Notes under the pieces: model-generated
What the model was told of the DNA's origin: nothing
Databases searched by the model: none
Seen by the model: the letters and a program-made list of their open reading frames with translations, nothing else
Program-made: the position numbers and the translations under genes
Assembly: GCF_002078875.1 (NCBI RefSeq)
Contig: NC_034411.1
Coordinates: 34,242,260 to 34,306,259 of the forward strand
Direction: 5' to 3'
DNA length: 64,000 nucleotides
From: Numida meleagris
Taxonomy: Eukaryota; Chordata; Aves; Galliformes; Numididae
Part shown: positions 20,656 through 34,568 of the stretch, piece after piece
How the letters are laid out: each line of letters starts with the position of its first letter
Numbering within the stretch: position 1 is the first letter of the stretch

Positions 20656-23600
20656 GAACTGAAATGATGAATTGGACCTGCCTCCCTTTAATAATTATGT
20701 AAAATAATAACAAATCTGCCAAGACCAGAGATTAAAGCAGTTAAAACAGTTTTTTACATGTGATAGCTCATAGACACGGGTAGGTGAAGGTGCCTGCAGC
20801 ATGCTGTTCACGATCTGTTCATCAGATTGGGAGGATGTGCGCTGTACATCATGTTATTACTGTAGATGATTCAATCAGATTTAGAAGGCATAGTAATGGA
20901 CACGCCAAAAAGAAAGTTAGACTGGCATTCAAGAGTTTAATTAGAGTGAGAAAGAGCAATTAAAGGGACCTGGGGAAGCCTTTGCAAAACTGTAATTAAG
21001 CACTGTTTGTTCCAAGGATCTCATTAAACTGGGCGTGCGATTTTTTGTTGTTGTTGAAACTGAACCTCCCATTCAGGTTAGCTAATCAGCTTTCTGAAAG
21101 AGGAGTTATTACAATACTATAGTTTTTGAAATCTTTTGTTGTTCTCCAAGTACTACCATGTATGTTTATGTGGTTATGTTTTGCTTGGCCTCAAAATGTG
21201 GAAATAGTGGTGATAATATCGCTTGGATATGAATGTCACGAGCCTATTATTTTTATTTGCCCAACCTATGAGATAGATGAAGATTTAGCTCTTACTTTCA
21301 GTAATTGCATCGTTTTATTATGTATATTGTGTGATAATGTGACTACATGTACAGAATACAAATCAATACCTCAACAGCAAGTAACAGATGGATGGCTTCT
21401 GTGAAAGAACTTTGTTGTCCATTTATTGATTGCAGTTAGTAGTTTATGTTAGCAGAGACATACCATAACTACTGGTGCCAAAATAAACATCAGTCTGAAT
21501 AGTGGTCCAGTGAGAACAGGTTCTTGCTGGTTTACTCAGTAGTGCTGACTGCCAGACTGTCTCATTGGTCTAACGTAAATGGAGTGCAGGGATCCAGAGA
21601 GGAAAATGAAGGACCAGATGCTATAAGAAAACTGATGAACATTACATTTGCATTGATATAAAATGCCTTAGGTATCATGAAGAAGTAAATAACTTAAATA
21701 GCAGCAAATGAAGTTTGTCAGGAAAAAAAAATATAAAAATAGGCACAGGGAAATACTTCCGATTTAAAACTGAACAAACAATAAGCAATAGCTTCATCTA
21801 TTAAGTATGCCGTTTGTATTACTTCTGTGAATTATTGTGTCAATAATTTCTGTTGTTTTTCTTTTCTAACTCTGGGTGAAAGACCAACAGAACAGTAGAA
21901 GTACAGTGTGCACAGGAATATTGGTGTACAGAATAAGCAAAACAAAAGCAGAAGGAAAGAGTTTTGTTTCTTTACCTCCTGTACCATAGCCCTGGGTGCC
22001 ATGTGCTGTAATGTCCACACAGTGATGTGAGAATGAATGATTGTTGAAGTTCTTGGTACCCTTTTAAAGCTTCTTACGCATGTTAGCATGTGACACGTGT
22101 CTCCAGATTATTTCGACGTTGTCATTTTGGGTCCCTCTGTTTTGTGCCCTGGCCCCAGCTCTCTGATTGTCCAGTGTCAGTTATCATCTGTCCTTCACTT
22201 GGCATGAGATCTGCTCCTTCCTTCTTAGAGTAAACCCTAGCTGCTGAGCACAAATATATTGACATATTTTCCACATATCCATGGGGGCCTGCTTTCTACA
22301 GAGTAGTGTAAATATAACAAACCTGGAACAGTATGGAAGCAAGCCAAAATATGCCATTTGCTGCCAATTTTTCTTCTATATTGCAAAAGCAATCTAGGAG
22401 CATCCACACTATACCCTTACTGTAAACAGCATCACTCTGATGAGGCATAGGAATGAGTGCCTATTTTTCCTAAATGACCCTTCAGTGAAGTACTAATTAC
22501 ATTTAAGGATTTGAGAATCCACATTGTGTAATGTGTTTTTCTATTACTGGCATATGTAATATATGGAAAAAAATATATGAATGGGAAAAGAGAGAGATGC
22601 TGTACATTTTAAAATTGACAAAAAGTAGGTTTTATTCCCAGCAAACTTCTAGATATAAACAAGAAAGGGTCCTGTAGGAAATGTGGCTTTTTCTCTAGTG
22701 TCAGTAGGAGGTACAAGGGGACCTTACATATGTTTACTCTTGCCTTTTTGTTTTTGAAGGCCAGCAGGTTACCATCACTGCTCAGCTGTGTCCTGGCAGC
22801 TGCAATGGCTGCATTTGCATCCTCAAAATTTTGGGAAAATGGCTAATTATAGGGAGCAAGAGTTGGTGGAGAAGTAAATCAAACTTTTTTCCTCCTCTTT
22901 TAGTATTTATGCTCATTAGCTATTTTAGTTAAATTATCAAGGAAAGTAGGCATATACACACTTGCCCTGACTAGCCATATGTGCTGGAAAGTGATTGTGG
23001 CGAATACAAGCAAAAACCATAGCAAGTAGATTCTTTCCCCTTCCCGCAGACATGGCTGCCTGTTTAGGGTTGAATTTCATGTTTCTGGTGAGAATTAGGA
23101 AGCTCCCAAACACTACTGAATAGGTGCTCTTTTTTTGTTCCCTTCTTATTGGAGAGCTGAGGACATCCATCAGCCACCTTGGTGCTGTGCCAAGATCATG
23201 CACAGAAATAATGAGAGCCACTACTCCTACCAGCCTATGGGATGTACAGTCAGAAATATGGGAGGAAAAAGCAAAGCCCAGACTGTATGGTTTCCATCCT
23301 TACACCATTGTGTTGTGAATTATTCTCATAGCTGCCTGAATTTGACTTAGAAATTGATTAACATCATGTGTACTCTTGGCCCGTTTTTTATCTTGTGATG
23401 AGGAGGAAAAAAACAGGTACTCCATCCTTGAACAGAGATCTTGAATAGGGAAGCCAGAGGCATGGAGCATGTAAAACTGGATGATTATAATAATTAAAAC
23501 GTGGTACTATTTTTCTGAATGCCTTGGCCACACACTCTTTCCTGACACTTTGCCAACTAATTAGCATAATGTGATAGTAATTTCATTTCTGGGTTGATAG

Positions 23601-24479
23601 TAAAGCTTAATTTGTGCTGTTAATTAATTACTTCCCATCAATTTTCCCATCTTTGAATGGACAATATATATATATCTATACTAATCTCGAATAGAAAAAG
23701 TCTCTCCTAGATGAAGGAAAAAAAAAAACAGTTTTTCTTCTCTCAGTAATTGTAATGTTTTAGAAGAATTAGACTGGATTATGACACATGTAATTTTAAG
23801 TATAAAAGCTAATTCAAATCAATTGTAACTTCTAGGAAAAAGGCAGTATGCAACTGAGAGAAGTATTTCCAAATTAATTTCTGGAATCATTCAAGATGCA
23901 ATTAAAATGCTCTAAAACATTAAAATGTTTTAAATTGTTTACAAGCAAAAAATACTGGCTCAGAAAAATATTTTTTATTTAATGAATAGCCAGAAAAATA
24001 ATTTTAAAACATTGAGTCTGGATGATATGACCTATTAATGATTTCTAATGGAGATAATTGAGGAGATGGTATAATGCAGTTATGCAACAAATTCTCTGAA
24101 ATATATGATGGTCTGAACGAGATGAGAAGCTGAATAAGTTTGCTGTGTAAGTATAACATGACTGCAGAGTGCAGACTTATCTGCATGCTTAATTGTAGGT
24201 TTTGGTTTGTGTTGGCTCATACTATATCTGTACTTATGCTTTCTCCTAGACACAAATGCAGCTCTTTGTGAATATCTATTGTGTGAAGGTTTGCCTCACT
24301 TCTTTGCTGTTGGAAAGTGAGGAATTGGGAGCAACTGGTGAATGAAGGAAGGCTGCCAAAGTGATTTGTGTTAGCAGGATCAGTACAGGCCTTATAGAGA
24401 CTCCTGCTGAGGTGCTACCAGGATAGTTGCTGGAGCCTGTTTATTTTGGGCTGTGTAACTGTGGAAGTCTGTCAGTAGC

Positions 24480-24890
24480 ACTCAGAGGTGAGGAGCCAGC
24501 TCTTGTGCTTTCTTCTCACTGTACGAATTTGCAAAATGGTTCTCCAGCTCCCTATCTTGAGGTGATGCTGATTTCTCTGAAGGATGAAGAGTGCCGTCTA
24601 CAGTTTGCTGTTGTTCAGCAAGGCCCCTCCCCTGGGAGGAAATGTGCCTCACCCATCGGGTGGCAAAGGGGCACAGGGATGGATGTGACCACTCTCCCTC
24701 TGCCTCCCATTTAGAGCAAGCACAGGGGCCTGTGCTTGCTTCTACCCGAGAGTGTACTGTCAGAGTGTGTGGAGAGGATGGCCAGGCCATTCATCCATAT
24801 CCTGCTGCTTTGAACAGTGTCACCAAGAGCTCACAGCAGGGTGCAGTGCCTGTTCAGACTGGTGAAAGCTCCACTCTCGATTTCAGATAG
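24480..24890. other. GC-richer patch with overlapping open frames
   Basis: A local rise in G and C gives overlapping frames: forward 24427-24714 and 24591-24890, reverse 24482-24790. None shows a recognisable domain. The patch contains the 26-bp palindrome at 24715-24740. It could be an exon of an unrecognised transcript or a chance GC patch. Confidence 0.3.
24715..24740. repeat. 26-bp near-perfect palindrome
   Basis: AGCAAGCACAGG, two G bases, then CCTGTGCTTGCT, the exact reverse complement of the first arm. Both 12-bp arms are complete and the loop is only two bases. It is not part of a recognised transposon. Confidence 0.9.
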
Positions 24891-26516
24891 CTTTGGATCA
24901 GACTCTTAAAGCAAAGAGTGCTTACTTTTTACAGGTACACTTGGTATTGCTAATATCTGCTTCTGATTTTCTCTAACCCAATAAAAGATAAATGTAACCA
25001 GAATTGTCTGTCTGTATACACTGCAAATACCAAAGTTAAATACGTAACAGCACAGCAAGCTAACTTGGGAAAAGCCAAGGTGAGGTATGTCTTTTGGACC
25101 AAATTTTGCCTTCCTCATGATGTGAGAATAACTACTTATAATGCAGCTGTTGTATTAGAGCAAGACAAGTTATTCATAACACCTATTCCATGAATCTGGC
25201 TCTGAGAAATGCATTGTGATGCCATAGGCTGGGTGCCAGTTCCTTCATAGGTGCCTGAAAGTGTCCCTGAAAGAGCCATCTGAGTCCTGATAACTCCCTG
25301 CGGATAGTGGAATTTGTGGAACTTAGACTGAGAGCACATGGGAAAACCGGGGCAAAGTACTTCAGGGGTCCTGTGGGAAGCAAACTTGGGTTGAGTGGTT
25401 GATTGAGATTTCTTTGCAGCTAGTTACTGTTCAGCCAAAACTAGGTGAAGAAAGAGGAGGAGGTTTGATTTCAATGGTATTTATCCTTCTTAAGAGTTTT
25501 AGCTATTGAGTGACGGTAAACAATAGTAAATGAAATTTGCAGGTGACAAACAGAAGAAAGTAGTTCTGCACGTGATCTGCAGAGCATGTTACGTGGTGGA
25601 AATCACTGCCATGGGACATTGTGAATATTTAAAGGTTACACAGAGTCAAGGTAAGATGTGGCAAATGGAGTATTCAAGAGTATTCTCTTGAAAGCTAATA
25701 AATGCAGAAAAACATGCTTGGCTTAAGAAAAACTCTAGTTGCAAATGTTTGGAGAACATTTGGCAGAAGCGTAGTTTGTCTTCTTTATGTATGTCTCTTC
25801 CCTGGGCTTTCACTTACTGTCACAAAGAATGTAGGCATTCTTGTGCTCTTGCTGAACGCATTGCCTGCTGGATTGCTCACAAACTTTATTCTGTAGTTAT
25901 TTGCTTGTAGTTTTGTGGATCCGGTGATTTCTAGTCCTGAGCAGATGATTGTTTTTTTTAAGTATGGTAATTTCAGAATCTCATTTCTAGATGAAGTGTT
26001 GCAGGAAATAGGATTTTGGGAGACCTGCTGTCAACAAGTGTTTTAGAGAAGAAAAGTAAATAAGACAAAGACGAAAGCAGAAATTGTTTTCACATTCAGA
26101 CTAGAAGAGGAAAGCTGGGACACACAAGGCTCAAGGGCTCTTGACACTTCTTTCCTCCCACAAATGCTCTTATACAATTCTTGCTTGTATACTTGCCACA
26201 GTCTTGACCACAATATAAAATCAAACAAATAGACTTTGTAAAGGACAATTACACTTAAAAGTATTTTTGAAGTATTCTAAGAATTTTCAAAGACAGTCAA
26301 AAACCCAACAAACATAAAAAAAACCCCTACACCTTAATCTCAGTTTATAGTATCACAGAATTGTATTGGAAATAGCTGAATAAGTGAAACAGGAATTGTT
26401 ACAGCCCAGCTAACTATTGATTTCACACTCCCAAATCCTATGATCTGGTCACTGTAATGATAGTTTATGTAACTTATTTACCATCAGCTATTATTACAAT
26501 TAGCTTTATTTGGTTG

Positions 26517-26540
26517 TTTTTTTTTGTTTGTTTGTTTGTA
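26517..26540. repeat. T run followed by (GTTT)n
   Basis: About nine Ts, then GTTTGTTTGTTTGTA. A simple repeat, not attached to a recognised element. Confidence 0.8.
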
Positions 26541-27811
26541 TTTTTAGGAGTGAGTTCTTTGCTATGTATTTGTCTTGTAGACTGAGTTACGCACTCTGAC
26601 TTAGCTGGAATCATTTTAAAAACATTTTGATGGTTACTCCCCACCCTTCCTTCCCAAACGTGCCAAGTTTTCCCAGTTTGTGATAAACAGGCAAGAGAAC
26701 CTGTAATGAGTATCATGCCAGTCAGTTGTTTTATTTGAATCTTCTGCTTTTTAATAATCCAAATGGATAATATAAATAGAATCATTTTCCTCTTAAAAAT
26801 ATATACATTAACATTGTGAAAATAGATGTTAAAATATCCTAACAAAAATCTATTAAATTGAAGAGTTTATATGTTTTTAGTCCTTGCTATATGTTTAGAC
26901 TAGTGACTCAAGTTGACATCCAGACTGATTCATTTAGGTTTACTCCTGATACACTGAAGGTAACAGAAAAAGTACCATAGATTAAAATGTTCAGTGGCCA
27001 GAGGTACAGTAAAGAACTTCAGTGATACCTTTTATAATATTGGACAATAGACCACAACAGTTTTTGCTATGTCAGGCCCGTGGATATGTGTCTGAGTTAC
27101 AGCACACCTTTGAAAAGATTACCTGCTTTCATTTAAAGGCATCATCAGGTGGTGGTAGAGCCTCTGCATTTAAGTGTGTTGTTGCAGCAACTGAATTTTG
27201 TTTGGCTTCTGCTTCCACTTACGTGAATTGTTATGAGTTTGTCAGAGGAAAAAGCAAAGAATTGCTTCCAGAAGTCACTGCTTGCTGATGGTGACTGGAA
27301 AGCATATGTAACCTGAGTCTCAATTGTTTGGACTCATTGCCATAGACAAAGAATGCTCTCAAATTTGCAGGTGTGAATTAATGGTCCCTAAACCTGTAGA
27401 GAAGGGAAAGGAGCTTCTCAAAACATTTTTTCCTGTGTGTTTTTGTTGCTGGAGATATCAGCAGCTGTTTTCAGCAAAGTAGGGTACACTCATACTGCAA
27501 CTCTCAGTCTTCTGACACTTTGAAAGTGTGACACTGAAAGACACACAACAGTGTTCTCCCTGAATGTTGATCAAAGTTAGTATTGCTCTCCATGGACCTC
27601 CTGCTGGGTCACGTGCTTATTCTTCAGTTTTCTATCTGATCTAATTCCTTCCAAAACTTTATCAATTCTGCTCATAATCCGTGCTGTCAAATCCTACTGT
27701 TTTGTGTTTCTAGAGCCAGGTGGATGATGCATCCTTTGTAGACCAGCCTCACATCCCAGGGAATACTTACTCCCATAAGCAGATCTACTAGTGTCAGTGA
27801 GGACATGCTGT

Positions 27812-27827
27812 AAAAAAAAAAAAAAAA
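27812..27827. repeat. poly(A) run, 16 bases
   Basis: Uninterrupted A run in unique sequence. Confidence 0.9.
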
Positions 27828-30800
27828 TGGCTATTTAGTTATTTCTTGTTTAGTCATTATCTGATTTAGCTAACATTAAATGTTCAAGGGATGGTTCTTA
27901 CAGATTTAGAGACCAGCAGCTTTTACCTATGACCGAGAAGCAAATAAAGCAGTTATATTTTTGCCGCCTTCTTGATGTAAGGAAATAAATTTTTACGTTT
28001 TTATGTGTTGCTTGAAAAAGACAGTGCCAATTTCTCAGCACATATCATTGTTCATACTGAAAGGGCGATATGTCACAGTCAGTTTTTGGATCTGTGAAAG
28101 CTTAGTCTGCTTTTGAACTTTTGAGGCGTGACTGGTTTGGAGGTCACAATGATTTGATCTGAGTCATCTGTCATGTGTATCCTGCAGTCACAGGTAAATT
28201 TATTTAGTCTAACCTCACACAAGGAAGAGGAGAAAATAATCTGCTGCCATTCATGTGGAAAGGAAGAAGTGACTCTTCAGTGTTGGTTCATCTGGGTAGA
28301 TTGTTATTGCATACTACTTCCATTCATATTTTCATCTGGTTATGTTCATTAAGCGGTACCCTGGTCTTTTTGTACAATTTGTAGAACAATGTAGATGGCA
28401 CAGATTGTCACACACATCTGTTGAAATCTGATGTTTGTATATAATGCTGCAGTGTCAGTAAATTCTGGAGTATAAGTAGATTGTACCCCCCTGGATATGT
28501 ACTTGCTAAGATCAACTGTAAGTTTGTGAAACGTCTTTGTTTATCATATTTCCAAATGATATATTTAATTTATATATACTCAGTGGAATCTTGGTTTTTA
28601 TGAATGTTTATCCCACAGGCTGTTGCAAGCAGATCTCTCTGTGCTTTTCACAGCTTTTGTTTCTCGGCACAGCCTGCTCATGCCTGGGTCTCAGCAAAGG
28701 AAATTCTGCAAATGCACAGTGCTTTGACAGCATATGAACTGTTTATCTTTAGATTTGCATTTTTTGTGTCTGGTTAGTATGGCTCAGATCAAAGGGGCAG
28801 ATTCTGTAATTTCATTACCTTTGTGTTCCACAACTTTTATTTGTGCCTGTTCTCAGTAGAGTAGCATTGGGACCAAAACAGAGATTTGAAAAATCTTTGA
28901 AGTTTTGAACATATGGGAGGAAGAATATTCTTGTGACAGAAGACTTTGCTTGAAAGCAAAACAGATAATTTAATATACAGACAGCATTATGGAAACCACT
29001 CGTTTAAAAGCATCAACAAAGCATCAGTTCTTAAACAAAAACCAAATTCTGTCTTAGATTTGTGCAAACTCTCTGTACTTGTTTTGGCAATGAATGAGCA
29101 TGGAGTCTCTATTCAAGACCATGGTGTTTTCCAAGCTTAAATGAATTGTGTTTATTTAGGAGGGTAGAGAGGAGTAAAAGATGTTTGCAGAATCAATTCT
29201 TCACAAAGAAAAGCAACTCTTCTACCCAAATTAATGAAAATGAACATATGTTGCTGATTTGCCTATTTTTCTTAGAAGAATAAAATCAAGGAGGAGTGTT
29301 GAAAGTGATGAGCAACCCACTCCCATCACCAATAAGATTTCTGTATATTCATTATTACCCTAGAACTATCTTTTGAAGTTCCTCACTGCTTTGGATTTTG
29401 TGTAGTTATAAGTAGCAAGGTAGATATAAAGTGGCCAAGAAGTGCTGCCAGCACAGAATCTACACTCTGGATTGTATCCTTTTGAACATGTTTAAATGAT
29501 AGAGAAATGTGCTTCCAATTCAGGTCCCTAATACCAATACACATAGTGCAGCAGAGTATATAACATGAAGAGGAATCCCACAAAAAGTTTGATGTACTTT
29601 TAATTCTCTTTGAAATCTGTAATGGAAATTAAAAATCAAGTTTACAGTTGCCTTTATTTTCTTGGAAGATCAGATCCTTAAATTTGTGGTGGGATTGTTA
29701 TTTCCAAATTTTTGCACTTTGGACTGTGGTTTCTCTGAAAACTAAGACAAATATAATTCATAAAATAGTATATTGTTTTATCAGTGATTGTAGAAGTGTG
29801 TATGTGTAGTGCAGAAGGGCAGATTTAGAGTTCCTAAAAGCAAAGTAATTGAATGATCTTCTTTGTTTCTTCTGAGTACATTTTACAGATTAAGTAGAGA
29901 CCAAATTGTAAAATCAACGAATGTTACTTCAGTTTCAGGTATAGAAGGTTGTGCAACAAAACTCCACAGGTAACAGTTTGTCATATATAATAACCTTTAA
30001 AAAATAACACTTCATGATCAATACTTAATCCATGAAGCTAATTTATCCAGCCGTTTTCAGTGAGACCGAATATCCTACGTTCATTGTAAAAGTTCAGAGA
30101 AAACAGGGCTTAAAATGGGGAATGAGTTAAAAATTTGGAAACAATCCTCAAATCTTTAATTTAATGTCCTCTGACTTAGAGTAAAATTTTATATTTGGAT
30201 GTGTCTCAGCAATTGCAGTGAGAGCTCTGTATGTCCAGGAAAACTGAGAATATTTGATTGATGAGTAGAGTTGGCCAGAATGTAGTTTTCCATGCAAGCT
30301 TCTTTTAAATTCAGGAAAAAAATAAATGTTCTCATTTTGAGAATATTAAGGCTGGAAATAGATGCAAAATGGTGAATGTGATCCTCATTCTGATCCCATT
30401 TCAGATTACATTAAAACTAACTTTAAAGTCATTGCTTTGGCTGGTGATATGTTTTGAAAAGAGCAGTTTATGGCTGGTATATTTTCCTATTTTGGTGTTT
30501 CTGAACATAGTTATATGACATATTGCAATAAGGAATTTCATTGTTATTTATTTTCAAATAAAGAAACTAAATGTTATGCATTGTTCTGAATTGTGGAAAA
30601 CTCCCTCTCCATGTGCTGTAGGAAAATCTAGATTAGTTGATTGTTATCTCCTTAAAAATAAATACTCATAAAATCAGGCTGTGATTCACTTAGTATTTAG
30701 TGATCTGCAGTGCTTTCTCTTGGTGCTCCCAGGCTCAGGCTCTTCCCACCTAAAGGATATTACTACTTTTAGAGCATGTAGTTCACTTCTCTTCACCACC

Positions 30801-33800
30801 TCTAGGGAACTGTATCACCCTAGTGGATATAGACACAATGCAGGGATGCCCATAAATTACACCAAACACTCATGAAATTATTGTAGCTTTAACTAAAGGC
30901 TACACTTAGAATTGGAAGTGGCCTCTCTTGTACTTTGCTTGTGGAAACAGAGTCCATCCCTAATTCCAGTGCAGTAATGATATCGTTGCCTGCTTGTGGA
31001 GGGTCACTCAGGAGCATGGAGTGCTTTCATCCTATTTCAAAGATCCAAGTGGTCCTGTATCTCCTGTATTTCACGGTTTGTCTTCACAAGGAAAATGAAG
31101 GTTTGGGTCTTGCTCCTTGACTTTTTTGAAAAGAGTCCTTTTTCTCTTCTCAGGGACTGAGTTTGGACATATGTTCTGTCTTCTAGGTCCTCGTCTCCGG
31201 TCAGTCAATTAGTCAAGCTTCTCAGTGTGCTCTCCCAAGTTGCATCACTCTCTCCTTCGATGCCTGTCTTCTTGATATATTCCCAAAGTAACTTGATATC
31301 CCATTGATAAGCAGGCTCAAAATAAGCGACACGACTGCTTGTTATTGAGAACCTGCTTCTTTCCACGCATGTAGGACACCCGGTATGGTGCTACAGTCAG
31401 TATCACAGAAACAATTTCCTTTCCTGCCATATCACCTAGAATGTGTTTCTGAGCTCATATGTATATCAGTAGATGTACGCACACCCTTTCATTTTTACTA
31501 ATATACATACATGTAAATGTCCATCGGGGTGGAACTCTGTTTATTCCTAAAAGTTCTATTTGTCACCTGCACAGCAGAAAAAAATGTGCATATGAAGATT
31601 TTTTTCTTCCCCAGGTAATCAGATTTTGGTTTAATCTGAAAATTCTGTGTTTACATCTGAGCTTTTTGTTACTGTTCTATTTTGATCCCCTGGGCCACTC
31701 CACTGTAATGAGATTTTGATGTCTGGAATATTATATTTCTGTGCATAATGATTTCAGATATAACTGATAAAACGTATACAGCTTGTAGATTTGGCCAGTA
31801 TTTAGGACTTCTTAGATCTCTGAACTATGAGATTGGCAGCAGTTTTTTCCTTTCACAGTCTAACCTCCATGAAGGAAAGTGGAGAGTAAGATAAACTTGA
31901 ATATATTTCAAATTTTAATTTTTACTTTTTTGTTTATTTGTTATTTGGGAATTATTCTTTAGTTCCATAATTGTTCTTGTTTAATTTGTTTAAATTCCTG
32001 TAAATGCTTTTTAAGTTCTGACTTGTGTCTAAATGCGGAACAATACTCTCATGACTCCTGTCTGTCCTGAAAGGAGCTCTTTGTGAGCACTGATGTTAAC
32101 ACAGTAAGAACAATCTCCATCAGCTCCATCTATAAACAGTGGAGGGGGGCCCATTTCTCCTCTGCAGAGGGACTCAGAACAGTTGAATTAGGCTTCAGTT
32201 ACAAACACTTTTACTCTCCATTGACTGTTGAGGTTGGTTTTAGATACATTAGCCACATGGATTTAAATTAGCCTTGATGAGTATTCTTTTAGATGGGCTA
32301 ATCTAATAACTAAATTCTAGTCATTAGGAAAGCTGATATCCAAACAGTATCTCTGTATCTTAGACTACTTGTTCTAAAGATGGGTAAATTAAACAGCATT
32401 GTGAAGTTCTTTGTAGCTGATCTTTGTAGGATTGCATATTTGATAATAGATTTCAATCCATATTACCATATACAGGATGTTTTAATGAACATGGAAGAAA
32501 GAGAAATAAGTATTAAAATAGATGGAAGATGGAAAGAAAAGTCTTTCTTGATCCATGGGCTTCTGAAACAAGATACGTTTTTTTTCTTATTAATCTAGAT
32601 GTACATATAACTTTCATTTATTCAGTGAAAATTGGGAGGTGGAAAAAGTGCCCTGATAACTGAAGGAGATGTTTGTGCTAGGAAAGCTCTCTAACCTCTG
32701 ACAGCTAGAAAATCTTCAGGTGGAAGCTGCTGCCCAATATCTTGAGAGCAGTGACCCTGCATATCCTCGTGGATTACAAGGGAACTTGTAAGAAATAGCC
32801 AGGGCTAGAGTGGTGGATGTCAAAAGAATGTTAAATATAAGAAGTTAAATTCATTCAATGTTATGGTTACAAGTATAAATTCAAATTGGAAAATGCAATA
32901 CAAACTTAATTATAACACATAATTATTTTCATAATTTATTACTGTTGGAGATGTATATGTTCATATATTATGTTACTAAAGAAAGGCATGCTTTCTCTTA
33001 TCATTTGAGTGTTTGGTTCACCTCAATATTTATATCTGTATTTTCGTACATGAAGATTTATCTATTACACGGAACTTGCAGGAGAATAGAATGCAGTTGA
33101 CACAAAGACTGTTTTATATTGGTGTAAAAAGTGAAGTATGTTGCTTCGCGTGACATGTTTTTTTTGACATTCTCTCAGGTATAGAATGACTTTATTTATA
33201 ACGTAACATGACTTACCTTTCTGAGGGTGAGGTTCTGAGGGGAACCCCATGCCTAGGGACTTCCCTGGAGGAGCACTGGTGCAGGAAATATGCAGTCTTG
33301 CTTGGAAGCCCAACTCGTTTGGAAAATTGAGAATGTCATGTGCAGATACTGTTACTACCGTGAAAGTGGTGCATCACAACAGAAGAGCAGTTTTGTACTT
33401 GTGCAGTATTCTTAGGTACAAGTTAATGGGAATATTGTGTCAAACTTTGTAACTTTAATATAATATCTAAACCAGCAAACATAACATCTCGTGAAACAAA
33501 GACAGACTGAAAGGATTCCAGCATTCTTCCCTGAGAGTGCTATTGTACGAGATTGTCTCCTACAGCATGTACGTTTGTGTCTGAGTTGGGATTTTATTGT
33601 ACTCCTGCACTTTTCACATAGAGACAGGGTAACAGGAAACATTAAAAGTGACTTGAGATAAAATATTTCAGATTGGCATAAGAAATAAATATGAACTGTT
33701 ATCACTTAGAGAGTCATAAAATTTGTTTTAATTAGGAGTGCTTATATTAAGCACTTGTTACTTGCTATTTAAAAGTGTTTTGGAGAAAGTATCGTACAAA

Positions 33801-33857
33801 ATATCGGAAATTGTATTTCATATTTGTAATTAAAAGAGGGAAATGTCTCTCCTGCAC

Positions 33858-33859
<2 letters not shown>

Positions 33860-33889
<30 letters not shown>
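33860..33889. repeat. (TG)n microsatellite, about 15 units
   Basis: A pure TG/GT dinucleotide run of about 30 bases, followed by GATATGTATGTATATG, which looks like a decayed extension. It is likely polymorphic in length. Confidence 0.95.
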
Positions 33890-33890
<1 letters not shown>

Positions 33891-34541
33891 ATATGTATGT
33901 ATATGAGGCATGTTTGCAATTCAGTGGCCTTAAGACCTTTTCAGGGGGATAGCACAATAGTGCATGCCATGAACTGTATGCTAGTTTTTTTCTGGGATTA
34001 TGGCACAACCAGAATATTTAAATATATTGTACATTTTATTTTATTTTGTAGTGTCTAAGAGTATTGCATAGAGCCAAATCTGTATATAATAGGACAGCCT
34101 ATACTTACTTTTGGAAACAGTGTAGAGGTCTCATGTGGTTCATGATCTCTATGTAAGATCCCATGAAGATCATATGAAGCTGATCCACTGACTGATGAGG
34201 ATGCAGATCCAGCAGGATTTTAGCCTCTGACATGCCCCTTTTCTACTACTAAACATTGTATTCTCCCAGTTCCACAGTATTGACAAGAATGAATACCTTT
34301 TTTCAGCGATGATAATCAGTTTTGATTAAAACCCAGAACGACAGAAAATGAGATGAGCGACATGGATCCTAGGTCTCACTTTGATGAGAATGTTTCTTGT
34401 TTAAGAAAGGAACAGTTCTATATTTAAAATACTATTCTATAACTAATGATTCAGAAGAAGAGATAACTTTACGAGCAGGTTTACCTTAACAAATGCCATT
34501 TTCTCCCCCTTCTGTCAAAAAGTTACTGATGCTGTTGAATT

Positions 34542-34568
34542 AAAAAAACAAACAAACAACAAAAAAAC
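34542..34568. repeat. A-rich (AAAC)n tract
   Basis: Seven As followed by CAAACAAACAACAAAAAAACC. Low-complexity sequence without an adjacent retroposon body. Confidence 0.75.

Larger units (their letters stand above)
20183..33859. other. long unique AT-rich stretch, no gene seen
   Basis: Almost 14 kb without a recognisable exon, RNA gene or named transposon. Structured points within it are an AT-rich inverted repeat at 20624-20655, AT-rich blocks with homeodomain-core motifs at about 20870-21040 and 23530-23650, a GC-richer patch at 24480-24890 with a 26-bp palindrome, a T-rich/GTTT tract at 26517-26540 and an A run at 27812-27827. Open frames up to about 123 codons (26474-26845 reverse) have no domain. 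Confidence 0.5.

Noticed and set aside
26345..26390. ATCACAGAATTGTATTGG as a CR1 tail
   Set aside because: Only a few bases resemble the CR1 octamer end and nothing further matches.
33843..34058. Frame across the GT microsatellite as a protein
   Set aside because: The Val-Cys repeat is a translation of the simple repeat.
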